Assembly (NCBI GenBank): GCA_022775805.1
Contig: JALFKB010000136.1
Span: 1-32,780 of the forward strand
Direction of reading: 5' to 3'
Length of the DNA: 32,780 nucleotides
DNA from: Clostridiales bacterium
GTDB lineage: Bacteria; Bacillota; Clostridia; Peptostreptococcales; Anaerovoracaceae
Each line of letters opens with the position of its first letter. Positions within the stretch are counted from its first letter, which is position 1. The notes under the pieces were generated by a model that was not told the origin of the DNA, ran no database searches, and was given only the letters and a program-made list of their open reading frames with translations. The position numbers and the translations under genes were made by a program. Of this stretch, positions 1 through 9,773 are shown in pieces.

Positions 1-2732
1 GCCTTTGCATCAAGTGCAGCCAGGGAGTCTGCCCTTGCTGAATACTCCCTTGTCTCCGGAGAAAGCTCTCCGTGTTCAATTACCTGAACCTCGCTGCGCT
101 CCGATAGAGGTCCGTATAGCATTGAAAGGTATGTATCCTTAGATACCTCCCTGTCAAGGGCGCTGCTGTCCTTTACTGTTCCCACTATTTCCAGACCGTC
201 CTTGGCTCTGGTGAGGGCGACGTACAGAATACGTATTTCCTCCTCCAGGGCTTCTTCCCTCAGCCTGTTCTCGATGAGCTTCTGAAGAAATGTCCTGCGG
301 TGCCAGTGATTCTCGGTATTCACCTTAGGAAGGCCTATGCCGAATTTCCTGTGAATATTTATTCTGTGCCTGCTGCCCTTTCCCGTGATCTTTCCCGAAG
401 CGTTTGCAAGTATGACAACAGGAAACTCCAGGCCTTTGCTCTTGTGGACGCTCATTACCCTGACCACGTTTTCCTGTTCCCCGATAATCTTGGCCTCTGC
501 CTCAGTCTGACCGCTGTCCTTCATGGCCTCTATGTATTTCAAAAATCCGAAGAGTCCTCCATGGCTGATTTTCTCGTAATCGGCTGCCTTGTCCACTATC
601 AGGCGGAGATTCGATATGCGCTGATTTCCCATTGGCAGCCCGCTGCAGTATTCGTAATATCCCGTGTCATACAGGATTGCCTCCATCAGCTCCTCAAGGG
701 GCACCGTTCTGCTTGTTTCCTTCCACAGCGCCACGGTATCAAGCATGTTCCCAATCTTCTGCTTTATTCCCTCATCAGAGCCCTTGTCAAGATACTCCAT
801 TACGGCACTGTGATAGCTTCCCTGCCTGCCTTCTATTCTTATCTGTGCCAGTTCACCTGCCCTGAAGCCGAACACAACGGACTTCATCGCCGATATGAGG
901 GGAATGTCCTGTCTCATGTTGACTATAATCCTGAGAAGATTCAGGAAAACTCCCACCTCAACGGTTTCGAAGTACTTCCCGCTTCCTTCACCGTATGCAG
1001 CAATGCCTTCATTAATAAGATATCTCTCGATATTCTCAACGGTTCTGTTGCTGCGGGCTATTACGGCAAAGTCTCTGAGCATGAGGGGTCTTTCAATGTT
1101 CTTCTTGGAATCGAATATTGTCTGCCCCAGTCTTTCCTTTATTATGTCCGCTATTACCCGGGCTTCGGCATCATCCTTACCGGGTGCATCCTCCTCCAGC
1201 TTATCTCGATTAATTATATGAAGTCTGGCAGGAAAGCCTGCATGCTCATCTCCCGCCGTGCAGTTAAGTCTGGCTTCGCTGTCATATCCCTCCATCACAC
1301 GGCTGAATACATCATTGATGGGTTCAGTTACGTTTTTCTTACTTCTGTAATTCCTGTTTAGACTGATAAGAATGCTGTTCCGGCTGTCATTTCTGTAACG
1401 CTCCGCCTTATCCACGAAAAGCTCCGGTTCCGCCAGCCTGAACTTGTATATGCACTGCTTAACATCTCCAACCATAAACAGATTATCCTCACGGGCAATT
1501 CTGCTTACAATAACCTCCTGGAGATAGTTGCTGTCCTGGTACTCATCAATAAATATGTAATCGAATTTCTCCCTCAGTTCATCAGCGGCATTGCCGGTGC
1601 TGAGTATATCAAGAGCCAGGTGCATTATATCGTCAAAGTCAACAGCCTTTTCCCTTGCCTTCATTTCCCTGAAGGTCTCTGCAAACTCCTCAACAAGCCC
1701 GATATAGTAAAGTGTATCGGCGTATACCTCCTTCATATCCCGGTCAGCAAGCTCATAATCCGTCTCCAGAAGTGCCCTTGCCGTGTCAATACCGGCTTTT
1801 CCCTTCTTGCGTTTTGCTTCGAAGGCTTCCTTATCCTCATCCTCAATTCCCTCTTTTTTGAAGGCCTGACTTTTGAGTTTAATTGACGCTGTGAGACCTG
1901 CCAGCTCCGTAAGTGCTTTCTTTATTGTCTCTTCATCTCCTGTCAGTCTTTCACAGGCCGCATTCCACAGACTGTCTATTGAATCGGCGTTTTCCATGGC
2001 TATGCGATAGTTCTCCGGCATTCTTTCCGGATCCAGTGTCATGGCCGCCTGTCTGTAACAGCAGGCAGCTGTGTGAAGTGCCCCCTTTACCTCATCACCT
2101 AGAAAGCTGAAGGCCTTCAGCCGAATCATTGGGCTGTCGGAATTGAGAAGGTCTGCCTTTGACCTTGCCCATTCCATGTAGTCGGGGATACTCATCAGAT
2201 TTCTGTAGGTGTCAAGAATGTTTTCCTTGAAGCCTCCGTCACCCTTCGCTCCGCTGTACCTGAGGATAAATTCTTTGAACTCGGGAGTGTCCTCCTCATA
2301 ACGCCTGTTGAACACTTCATCCAGTGCCCGGTTCTTTAATATGGACATCTGTACCTCGTCACCGATTCCGAAGCCCGGCTCAAGATCCGTGAGATAGAAG
2401 TACTGCCTTATTACATCTGATGCAAAGGAGTGAAATGTTCCGATGGATGCCATGGGAAGCTTCCTGAGCTGATTCGCCAGGTGCCTCCTGTCGGCTCCGG
2501 GCTTTTTCATCTCCTTTCGTATTGCCGCCTCCAGCCGCTGTTTCATTTCCGATGCTGCGGCCTTCGTAAATGTAGTAATGAGGAAGCGGTCAATATCCGC
2601 TCCCTCATGGAGTACAAGATTTATTATCCGCTCAACAAGCACAGTTGTCTTTCCTGAGCCAGCCGCCGCGGATACCAGAATGTTTTTTCCGGTTGTTTCA
2701 ATAGCTTCCTGCTGCTCTCTTGTCCAGTTCAT
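1..2732 (-). CDS. addA: ATP-dependent helicase/nuclease subunit A (AddA, UvrD/REP family), 3' part runs off the window
   Basis: My own reading of the minus strand: starts MNWTREQQEAIETTGKNILVSAAAGSGKTTVLVERIINL (Walker A), contains FDYIFIDEYQDSNYLQ and VMSVHKSKGLEFPVVILANA and EEEIRILYVALTRAK. Not listed in the ORF track because it has no stop inside the window. Confidence 0.9.
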   Translation of the reverse strand, partial: MNWTREQQEAIETTGKNILVSAAAGSGKTTVLVERIINLVLHEGADIDRFLITTFTKAAASEMKQRLEAAIRKEMKKPGADRRHLANQLRKLPMASIGTFHSFASDVIRQYFYLTDLEPGFGIGDEVQMSILKNRALDEVFNRRYEEDTPEFKEFILRYSGAKGDGGFKENILDTYRNLMSIPDYMEWARSKADLLNSDSPMIRLKAFSFLGDEVKGALHTAACCYRQAAMTLDPERMPENYRIAMENADSIDSLWNAACERLTGDEETIKKALTELAGLTASIKLKSQAFKKEGIEDEDKEAFEAKRKKGKAGIDTARALLETDYELADRDMKEVYADTLYYIGLVEEFAETFREMKAREKAVDFDDIMHLALDILSTGNAADELREKFDYIFIDEYQDSNYLQEVIVSRIAREDNLFMVGDVKQCIYKFRLAEPELFVDKAERYRNDSRNSILISLNRNYRSKKNVTEPINDVFSRVMEGYDSEARLNCTAGDEHAGFPARLHIINRDKLEEDAPGKDDAEARVIADIIKERLGQTIFDSKKNIERPLMLRDFAVIARSNRTVENIERYLINEGIAAYGEGSGKYFETVEVGVFLNLLRIIVNMRQDIPLISAMKSVVFGFRAGELAQIRIEGRQGSYHSAVMEYLDKGSDEGIKQKIGNMLDTVALWKETSRTVPLEELMEAILYDTGYYEYCSGLPMGNQRISNLRLIVDKAADYEKISHGGLFGFLKYIEAMKDSGQTEAEAKIIGEQENVVRVMSVHKSKGLEFPVVILANASGKITGKGSRHRINIHRKFGIGLPKVNTENHWHRRTFLQKLIENRLREEALEEEIRILYVALTRAKDGLEIVGTVKDSSALDREVSKDTYLSMLYGPLSERSEVQVIEHGELSPETREYSARADSLAALDAK

Positions 2733-2742
2733 GTTCTATCCT

Positions 2743-3264
2743 TTAAAGCGATGCACCCAGTGCCGTACACTCTGCCAGCTTCGCCGGAGACTTGTTCTCT
2801 CCGTCTGCGTCGTTGGCTACAACTCTTCCGGCTATTTCGATTCCCATGAAATCAAAGGAATCCTTCAGCTGGCTGTCGATGGCATCGTATACGCCGGGAG
2901 ATCCCGAGCTGAGCATGTAGGCGAACTTCACTGCCTTTGGGGGTCTGCCTATGGCATAGAACCTGTGAAGGGCTGCCTGAAGCTGAGCCGTAAGTGTCCA
3001 GTAGTATACTGCTGAAGCGAAAACAATGGCGTCACAATCTGCAAGATGCTCATATATCTGAACCATATCATCCTGCTGAATGCACTTGCCCTCTCCCTGC
3101 ACATGGCAGTATTCGCAGCCCTGGCATCCGTTGATGTTCATGCCGGCAACATCAAATCTTACGACCTGATGTCCTGCACTCTCGGCGCCTGCGGTGAATG
3201 CATCAGCCATGGCGCTGCTGTTTCCGTTCTTTCTGGGGCTTCCTGATAACAGTAATATTTTCAT
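2743..3264 (-). CDS. Flavodoxin-fold NADPH-dependent FMN reductase / iron-sulfur flavoprotein (Isf)-like protein
   Basis: MKILLLSGSPRKNGNSSAMADAFTAGAE (FMN-binding loop) plus CQGCEYCHVQGEGKC (CX2CX2CX7C). RBS AGGAGG upstream of ATG. Confidence 0.8.
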   Translation of the reverse strand: MKILLLSGSPRKNGNSSAMADAFTAGAESAGHQVVRFDVAGMNINGCQGCEYCHVQGEGKCIQQDDMVQIYEHLADCDAIVFASAVYYWTLTAQLQAALHRFYAIGRPPKAVKFAYMLSSGSPGVYDAIDSQLKDSFDFMGIEIAGRVVANDADGENKSPAKLAECTALGASL

Positions 3265-3305
3265 CCTATTTCCTCCTCGTATTATTCATTCTATTCATAT
3301 AAGTT

Positions 3306-4850
3306 TTATATGAGCGGTTCTCCCGTCATTTCCGGCGGTATCTCCAGATTCATCATCTTCAGCAGAGTCGGAGCGATATCGCAAAGTCTGCCGCCGTCTC
3401 TGAGTTCCTTAGGATTGGCGGAAATGTTCACCAGCGGTACATCGTTAAGTGAGTGTGCTGTCATAGGGCTTCCGTCCTCGCTGAGCATGGCATCGGCATT
3501 GCCGTGATCCGCAGTCAGCAGAACCTGTCCTCCCTTTGCCAGAACCTTATCTACAATTCTCGGAACGCAGCTGTCCAGAGTCTCAATTGCCTTTACTGCC
3601 GCCTCCATTACACCCGTATGTCCCACCATGTCCGCATTGGCGAAATTGAGAACAATCAGGTCATACTTATCGCTGTCTATTGCCTCTATTACCCTGTCTG
3701 TAACCTCAGGAGCACTCATTTCAGGCTTCATGTCGTATGTAGCAACATCCGGCGACGGAATGAGTATTCTGTCTTCGTTTTTCTCCGGCGCCTCCACACC
3801 TCCGTTAAAGAAGAAGGTAACGTGGGCATACTTCTCGGTTTCTGCTATTCTAAGCTGCTTCATTCCCAGCTTCGAGATATATACTCCCAGGGTATTCTCA
3901 GGGGTTTCCGGTGGATATGCCAGCGTTACATTCGGCATCTCCCCGTCATACTGTGTCATACAGACATAGCAGATGTCACTGACCTTTTTCTTCCTGGCAA
4001 ATCCCATTGTATCAAACTCAGGGTCCACAAAAGCTCTCGTAATCTCTCTGGCTCTGTCAGGTCTGAAGTTGAACATTATTATGGCATCTCCGTCATTGAC
4101 AAAACCATCGGCATATTCACCTTCCCCGTCAACAACTGTAGGGAGAACAAATTCATCGTTCTCATCTCTGTCGTAGGCAAGCTGTATGGCCTCCTGCCCG
4201 GTGGCGGCGCGGATTCCCGTTCCCAGGGTCATGGCATCGTATGCCTTCTCGAGTCTCTCCCATCTCTTGTCTCTGTCCATGGCGTAATACCTGCCGCTGA
4301 CAACTCCGACTCTTCCCAGATCCTTTTCCTTCATGTATCCGGTAAGGGTGTCCATGTATTTCATGGCGCACCTTGGAGGGACATCCCTTCCGTCCAGGAA
4401 ACAGTGCACCACCAGCTTCTCTACTCCCTTCATGCAGGCCAGATCTATTAGCGCCAGCAGATGTGATATGTGGCTGTGAACGCCTCCGTCAGAGAGGAGT
4501 CCCTGAAGATGAAGTGTGGAGTTGTTCTTCTTAACGTGTTCTATTGCCTTTGCGAAGGCGCTGTTCTCGAAGAATTCTCCATCCTGTATCGATTTTGTTA
4601 TCATTGTAAGATCCTGATACACGATTCTCCCTGCGCCGATATTCAGATGTCCAACCTCGGAGTTGCCCATCTGTCCCTGGGGAAGTCCTACATCAAGTCC
4701 GCAGGCCTTAAGGGTGGTACCCGGATATTTGTCAAAGATTGCATCCAGTCCCGGTTTTGAGGCCATGGCTATGGCATTTCCCTTCCGGCAGGGATTTATT
4801 CCGTATCCGTCAAGAATCATAAGCATTGTAGGTCTTTTGAAATCAGTCAT
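3306..4850 (-). CDS. gpmI: 2,3-bisphosphoglycerate-independent phosphoglycerate mutase
   Basis: MTDFKRPTMLMILDGYGINP..., GNSEVGHLNIGAGRIVYQDL, LTADHGNAD. Start re-set from 4901 to the ATG at 4850, which is preceded by AGGAGGAAACAAA. Confidence 0.95.
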   Translation of the reverse strand: MTDFKRPTMLMILDGYGINPCRKGNAIAMASKPGLDAIFDKYPGTTLKACGLDVGLPQGQMGNSEVGHLNIGAGRIVYQDLTMITKSIQDGEFFENSAFAKAIEHVKKNNSTLHLQGLLSDGGVHSHISHLLALIDLACMKGVEKLVVHCFLDGRDVPPRCAMKYMDTLTGYMKEKDLGRVGVVSGRYYAMDRDKRWERLEKAYDAMTLGTGIRAATGQEAIQLAYDRDENDEFVLPTVVDGEGEYADGFVNDGDAIIMFNFRPDRAREITRAFVDPEFDTMGFARKKKVSDICYVCMTQYDGEMPNVTLAYPPETPENTLGVYISKLGMKQLRIAETEKYAHVTFFFNGGVEAPEKNEDRILIPSPDVATYDMKPEMSAPEVTDRVIEAIDSDKYDLIVLNFANADMVGHTGVMEAAVKAIETLDSCVPRIVDKVLAKGGQVLLTADHGNADAMLSEDGSPMTAHSLNDVPLVNISANPKELRDGGRLCDIAPTLLKMMNLEIPPEMTGEPLI

Positions 4851-4874
4851 TTTGTTTCCTCCTAAGATGAGAAC

Positions 4875-4883
4875 ATTATACCA
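4875..4883 (-). promoter_or_regulatory. Putative extended -10 promoter (TGGTATAAT) for gpmI
   Basis: Minus strand reads TTTTTTGTGGTATAATGTTC about 25 nt upstream of the gpmI ATG. Confidence 0.55.
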
Positions 4884-4884
4884 C

Positions 4885-4913
4885 AAAAAAGAGTCCGGCA
4901 TGGCCGAACTCTT
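4885..4913 (-). terminator. Rho-independent terminator of pnp
   Basis: Minus strand AAGAGTTCGGC-CAT-GCCGGACTCTTTTTTG: 11-position stem with one mismatch, 3-nt loop, then a T tract. Confidence 0.85.
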
Positions 4914-4927
4914 AAAGGTTCTGTGAT

Positions 4928-7027
4928 TTACAGCAGATCTTTTCTTGTAAGATTTATTCTTCCCTGGGAATCGATTTCCGTAACCTTAACAGTCACTTCG
5001 TCTCCCACGTTGAGAACATCTTCAACCTTGTCTATTCTTTCCTTGGCAATCTTGCTGATGTGAACAAGACCTTCCTTGCCGGGGAGTATCTCCACAAAGG
5101 CTCCGAAGTTCATGATTCTCGTTACCTTGCCTGTGTAGATTTCACCGGGTTCAGGAACCTTAACCAGGTTCTCGATTTCCTTCTTGGCAGCCTCCAGGCT
5201 GTCTCCGTCAGGTGAAGCGATGAATACTGTTCCCTCATCATTGATGTCAATCTTAACGCCTGTTCTGTCAATGATGCCGTTTATGGTTTCGCCACCCTTG
5301 CCTATTACGACTCTGATCTGGTCAGGGTCAATCTGCATTGTCAGGATTCTCGGTGCATAAGGTGACAGTTCCTTGTTAGGTTCAGGAATATCCTCAAGCA
5401 TTGCCTCCATGATGTGCATTCTGCCTGCTCTCGCCTGAGCCAGAGCCTGCTGAAGAATTTCTCTTGAAAGGCCGTGAACCTTGATGTCCATCTGAATGGC
5501 TGTAACGCCCTTGGCTGTACCTGTTACCTTGAAGTCCATGTCGCCAAGGAAGTCTTCCATTCCCTGAATATCTGAGAGAATGGCCATCTTTGATGATCCG
5601 TCCTCTTCAACTCTCTCGATGAGACCCATGGCGATTCCGGCAACAGGAGCCTTGATAGGAACACCTGCATCCATAAGAGCCAGACATGATCCGCATGTTG
5701 ATCCCATTGATGTTGAACCGTTTGAAGACAGAACTTCAGATACGACTCTGATGGCATATGGGAATTCCTCTTCGCTTGGAAGTACCGGAATAAGAGCTCT
5801 CTCAGCCAGTGCTCCGTGACCGATTTCTCTTCTGCCCGGGCTCTTCATTCTTCCTGCTTCACCTACTGAATAAGGCGGGAAGTTGTAATGGTGCATGTAT
5901 CTCTTTTCTGTCTGCTCTGTAATTCCGTCAATTGTCTGCTTCTCTGAGAGAAGTCCCAGAGTGCAGATTGAAAGAACCTGGGTCTGTCCTCTCTTGAAGA
6001 GGCCTGAACCGTGAGTCCTCGGCAGCACGCCGTGATCAATCCACAGCGGTCTGATTTCATCAAGCTTACGGTTATCCGGACGAACACCCTCATCCAGAAT
6101 CATTCTTCTTACCTGTTCCTTTGTGATATTGTAGAGAACGCTGTTAATATCCTTGGTGTTGTCAGGATAGATTTCTGCGAAGTACTCCTTGGCTTCCGCT
6201 TCTACAGCATCCATGTTTTCCTGTCTTTCCAGCTTATCATAAGTCTGGATTGCCGCTCTCATCTTGTCCTCAGCATAGTTTCTTACTGCAGCATCGATGT
6301 CTTCAGGAACCTTGTAGAGTTCTATCTCCATCTTAGGCTTGCCCACCTCTGCCACAATCTGCTCGATGAATTCAACGATCTTCTTGATTTCCTCGTGGGC
6401 AAACATTATTGCATCCAGCATTGTTTCTTCAGGAATTTCCTGGGCGCCTGCCTCAACCATCATAATAGCGTCCTTTGTTCCCGCAACTGTCATATGCATC
6501 TTGCTCTCAGCTCTCTGGGCCTCTGAAGGATTGATAATAAACTGATCGTCAATCATTCCCACAACTACCGAGCCTGTAGGGCCTTCCCACGGAATATCTG
6601 AAATGGAAAGTGCAATTGACGATCCGATCATTGCAGCGATTTCGCTTGGAGCATCGTTATCAACGCACATTACTGTTGCAACAACCTGTACATCATTGTA
6701 GAAGCCCTTAGGAAAAAGAGGTCTTAAAGGTCTGTCCATAAGTCTGGAGCAGAGAACTGCTCTCTCGCTTGGTCTGCCCTCTCTCTTGATAAAGCCTCCC
6801 GGGATTTTGCCTGCGGCATACATCTTCTCTTCATAGTCACATGAAAGCGGGAAGAAATCGATGTCCGGTCTCGGTTCCTTTGATGCACATGCTGTAACAT
6901 TTACAACAGTGTCTCCATACTTTACCCATGCCTGTCCGTTAGCCAGCTCGCAAACCTTGCCGATTTCAACCTCCAGCAGTTTGCCGCCTATGGCTGTTCT
7001 GAATGTCTTGTAATCTTCATACTTCAT
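4928..7027 (-). CDS. pnp: Polyribonucleotide nucleotidyltransferase (PNPase)
   Basis: 699 aa with two RNase PH-like domains, KH motif [20 protein letters not shown] and C-terminal S1 domain [31 protein letters not shown]. Confidence 0.97.
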   Translation of the reverse strand: MKYEDYKTFRTAIGGKLLEVEIGKVCELANGQAWVKYGDTVVNVTACASKEPRPDIDFFPLSCDYEEKMYAAGKIPGGFIKREGRPSERAVLCSRLMDRPLRPLFPKGFYNDVQVVATVMCVDNDAPSEIAAMIGSSIALSISDIPWEGPTGSVVVGMIDDQFIINPSEAQRAESKMHMTVAGTKDAIMMVEAGAQEIPEETMLDAIMFAHEEIKKIVEFIEQIVAEVGKPKMEIELYKVPEDIDAAVRNYAEDKMRAAIQTYDKLERQENMDAVEAEAKEYFAEIYPDNTKDINSVLYNITKEQVRRMILDEGVRPDNRKLDEIRPLWIDHGVLPRTHGSGLFKRGQTQVLSICTLGLLSEKQTIDGITEQTEKRYMHHYNFPPYSVGEAGRMKSPGRREIGHGALAERALIPVLPSEEEFPYAIRVVSEVLSSNGSTSMGSTCGSCLALMDAGVPIKAPVAGIAMGLIERVEEDGSSKMAILSDIQGMEDFLGDMDFKVTGTAKGVTAIQMDIKVHGLSREILQQALAQARAGRMHIMEAMLEDIPEPNKELSPYAPRILTMQIDPDQIRVVIGKGGETINGIIDRTGVKIDINDEGTVFIASPDGDSLEAAKKEIENLVKVPEPGEIYTGKVTRIMNFGAFVEILPGKEGLVHISKIAKERIDKVEDVLNVGDEVTVKVTEIDSQGRINLTRKDLL

Positions 7028-7052
7028 AATTTACAACTACCTCCTGTAAATT
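7028..7052 (-). promoter_or_regulatory. Hairpin presenting the pnp Shine-Dalgarno in its loop
   Basis: Minus strand AATTTACA-GGAGGTAGT-TGTAAATT-ATG: perfect 8-bp stem, 9-nt loop, abutting the start codon. Confidence 0.6.
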
Positions 7053-7113
7053 TAACTTCCCTGCCGCCTTAACAGCGGCTGAAAATGCCGTTTATCACGG
7101 TTTCATATAAACG

Positions 7114-7142
7114 ATAAAAGGCGGGTGCATCATTGCCCCGCC
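7114..7142 (-). terminator. Terminator-like hairpin downstream of rpsO
   Basis: Minus strand GGCGGGGCAATGATGCACCCGCCTTTTATCG: GGCGGG/CCCGCC stem followed by TTTTAT. Confidence 0.6.
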
Positions 7143-7157
7143 AATTATTATCATTTC

Positions 7158-7424
7158 TTACTTTCTGAGTCCCAGTCTTGCGATGAGTGATCTGTATCTT
7201 TCCAGGTCGTTTTCCTTCAGATACGCCAGAAGGTTTCTTCTCTTACCTACCATTTTCAGAAGTCCTCTTCTTGAATGGTGATCCTTGTGGTTAGCCTTGA
7301 GATGTTCATTCAGGTCATTGATTCTGTATGTGAGAATTGCTACCTGAACCTCAGGGGAACCTGTGTCGCCTTCCTTAAGCTGATACTCTTTGATGATTTC
7401 TGCTTTCTTTTCTTTTGTAATCAT
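7158..7424 (-). CDS. rpsO: 30S ribosomal protein S15
   Basis: [72 protein letters not shown] at 7424 preceded by AAGGAGGAAAAA. The longer track start is not supported. Confidence 0.97.
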   Translation of the reverse strand: MITKEKKAEIIKEYQLKEGDTGSPEVQVAILTYRINDLNEHLKANHKDHHSRRGLLKMVGKRRNLLAYLKENDLERYRSLIARLGLRK

Positions 7425-7511
7425 TTTTTCCTCCTTAAATTTCATCCGCCTGAAGCTGAGCTGCCGTCGGAGTGTCGGCTGACTCGGCAACAGGTATAAT
7501 CATACCCGATG

Positions 7512-7540
7512 ATTGTACCATCACCGGGTCTCTTTGGCAA
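7512..7540 (-). promoter_or_regulatory. Putative sigma-A promoter for rpsO-pnp
   Basis: TTGCCA (7540-7535), 17-bp spacer, TACAAT (7517-7512), with TGG before the -10. Confidence 0.7.
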
Positions 7541-7587
7541 GGGATTTAACGAATGTTTATCCGGATTTTAACGAATGGTACAGAGAT

Positions 7588-8619
7588 TTATCCCTCCAGT
7601 TCCATGACTCTCAGCATATCCGAGAACACGCCGTAGGCCGTCTGCATGATCTCCGGCTCGTGTTCTACAACAGATACTGTTTTCATTAGATCCGTGGTTA
7701 TGGACACAACAGAGGTTGTGCTGTTCATGGATGCCAGCATGTGATCTCTAGGTATCTCCTCCGGCCCTACAGTTGCGATGACGTTTCCCTGTTCGTCCCT
7801 TGTTCCCCGGCAGAGGAGCTTTATAACCTTGCCCCTTGCCTTTGCATCTGCAATATCTTCGACGGTTATGTCCTCAATTCCCTTTCGCTCCACCTGATCC
7901 GGTGTGATTCCCGCATCCATCAGGACATTCAGAAGAGCCGTTATCTTACCCGCCGCGTCGTAGCCTTCAATATCCATTGCAGGGTCAGCCTCTATGAACC
8001 CCATGGCTCTGCCCCGTGCCATGATGTCATCCATATCGCAGCCCTTTTCCAGCTCTTCCAGGATGAAATTGGTGGTACTGTTGAGAATCCCTGTCACCTG
8101 AGTGACCCTGACCATTTTGAGAGTATGCTCCACGAGGTTGAATACCGGCGTTCCGTCCATTACCACTGTCTCATAGAAGAAGCCCACACGGTTCTCCTCG
8201 GCCATATCCCTGAGCTTTCTGAAATGCCAGGCAACAGGACCCTTGTTGGCGGTTATCCCGTGCTTTCCCCTTGTTATTGCCCCAATCAGATGATCAGTGG
8301 CAGGCTGTCCCGTTTCTATATTGAGCGGGGAAAGCTCCATTAGACAATCGTAATCTGCCTCCCTTATCAGCCGGTCATGATCCATGTCTGTGGTCATTCG
8401 GGCATCGAACCTGCCTGTTTCCTTAACATCCTCAAGAACCCTCCTGAGATTTATGCCCTCTTCGTTGTAAATATTTCCCTTTGTTGCAGTTGCTATGACG
8501 GTTACTGCAACATCTCTTCCGTATTTATTCTGTATCTCCTCATGCTTGTCAAGGAGCATTTCCCCAAAGGCCTGCCCCACATTTCCGAAGCCCATAAGAG
8601 CCAGTTTCAGCTGTTTCAT
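7588..8619 (-). CDS. Homoserine dehydrogenase family protein (short form, no ACT domain)
   Basis: MKQLKLALMGFGNVGQAF (Rossmann), GITANKGPVAWHF, GILNSTTNFILEELEKG, GFIEADPAMDIEGYDAAGKITALLNV. Confidence 0.88.
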   Translation of the reverse strand: MKQLKLALMGFGNVGQAFGEMLLDKHEEIQNKYGRDVAVTVIATATKGNIYNEEGINLRRVLEDVKETGRFDARMTTDMDHDRLIREADYDCLMELSPLNIETGQPATDHLIGAITRGKHGITANKGPVAWHFRKLRDMAEENRVGFFYETVVMDGTPVFNLVEHTLKMVRVTQVTGILNSTTNFILEELEKGCDMDDIMARGRAMGFIEADPAMDIEGYDAAGKITALLNVLMDAGITPDQVERKGIEDITVEDIADAKARGKVIKLLCRGTRDEQGNVIATVGPEEIPRDHMLASMNSTTSVVSITTDLMKTVSVVEHEPEIMQTAYGVFSDMLRVMELEG

Positions 8620-8649
8620 CTTTTCTCCTAAACTGTTTATACCAAAATA

Positions 8650-9537
8650 TTACACAATTCTGTTCTGACGCTGTCCTTTGATGAATGCCGCCAAATTGCC
8701 TGCAGTAATGTCCAGCACCTTCTTCCGGGTTTCTGCCGGCATGAATGCCACATGTGGTGTGATTCGGCAGTTTTCGCACTCAAGAAGAGGACAGCATTCT
8801 TCAGGAGGTTCATTGACTGTCACATCAAGTCCTGCGCCCCTGAGCTTGCCCTTTTTAAGGGCATCTGCCAGAGCCTCTTCATCCACCAGCCCTCCTCTGG
8901 CAGTATTTATGAGAATCGCTCCGTCCTTCATCTTCGAAATGAATTCCCTGTCAACCAAACCAGCAGTCTCTTCATTGAGAGGACAGTGAAGTGACACAAC
9001 ATCCGATGCGATGGCTGCTTCTTTGTCACGGCTGTAGATATTCACTTTCATGCCCAGGGCCTCGCCGATTTCTGCAACCTTGCTACCGATACTTCCGAAG
9101 CCCACTATTCCCAGGGTCTTCCCATGAAGAAGGGTTGGAATCCCCTTCATGGGATCCTCTGTCATCCTTCCTTCTTCAAATACGGAGACTCTGTTTGTTA
9201 TATCAAGCAGAAGGGCTATGGTATGCTGGGCCACAGCTTCTCTGGAATACTCCGGAACATTGGCAACGGCGATGCCCAGCCTGCCGGCCGCCTCAATATC
9301 GATGTTGTTGTATCCCGTTGCGGCAGCGCCGATAAACTTCAGACGGGGACACCTTCTCATGAAACTCTCGTCTAAAGTGAGAGAATCCGTAATAACAGCC
9401 TCGGCATCGCGGGCTCTTTCAACCGCCTCCTCCATTGTGGATTCCGAATATGCCTCAAAGCTGCATATGTCCTCAAAAGCATCCCAGCTCAAATCTCCGA
9501 AATTGATGTCTCTGTAATCCAGAAATACTGCTTTCAT
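8650..9537 (-). CDS. D-2-hydroxyacid dehydrogenase (NAD-binding, SerA/LdhA-like)
   Basis: LGIVGFGSIGSKVAEIGEALGMKV, INTARGGLVDEEALADALKKGKLRGAGLDV, ENCRITPHVAF. Start at MKAVFLDYRDINF preferred (AAGGGA upstream); 9555 is possible. Confidence 0.88.
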   Translation of the reverse strand: MKAVFLDYRDINFGDLSWDAFEDICSFEAYSESTMEEAVERARDAEAVITDSLTLDESFMRRCPRLKFIGAAATGYNNIDIEAAGRLGIAVANVPEYSREAVAQHTIALLLDITNRVSVFEEGRMTEDPMKGIPTLLHGKTLGIVGFGSIGSKVAEIGEALGMKVNIYSRDKEAAIASDVVSLHCPLNEETAGLVDREFISKMKDGAILINTARGGLVDEEALADALKKGKLRGAGLDVTVNEPPEECCPLLECENCRITPHVAFMPAETRKKVLDITAGNLAAFIKGQRQNRIV

Positions 9538-9561
9538 TCTGTTTCGTCCCTTCATAATAAG

Positions 9562-9587
9562 AAAAACAGGGAGGCAGAGCCTCCCTG
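9562..9587 (-). terminator. Rho-independent terminator after tRNA-Pro
   Basis: Minus strand CAGGGAGGC-TCT-GCCTCCCTG-TTTTTC: perfect 9-bp stem plus T tract. Confidence 0.9.
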
Positions 9588-9594
9588 AATACAG

Positions 9595-9671
<77 letters not shown>

Positions 9672-9695
9672 AAGTCGCATAACAACGACTACACG

Positions 9696-9724
9696 ATATT
9701 AACACTTTATTCCCTGCTTGTAAA
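9696..9724 (-). promoter_or_regulatory. Putative promoter for tRNA-Pro
   Basis: TTTACA (9724-9719), 17-bp spacer, TAATAT (9701-9696). Confidence 0.55.
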
Positions 9725-9773
9725 CCTCATACCGCAATAATTCGGTACAGATTTATTTCACGCTCCCAATAAT

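Noticed and set aside
300-1361. 353-aa plus-strand ORF
   Set aside because: Antisense to addA, whose minus-strand translation has clear UvrD/AddA motifs; the product has no recognisable domain.
3453-4451. 332-aa plus-strand ORF
   Set aside because: Shadow ORF opposite gpmI; no RBS and no domain-like sequence.
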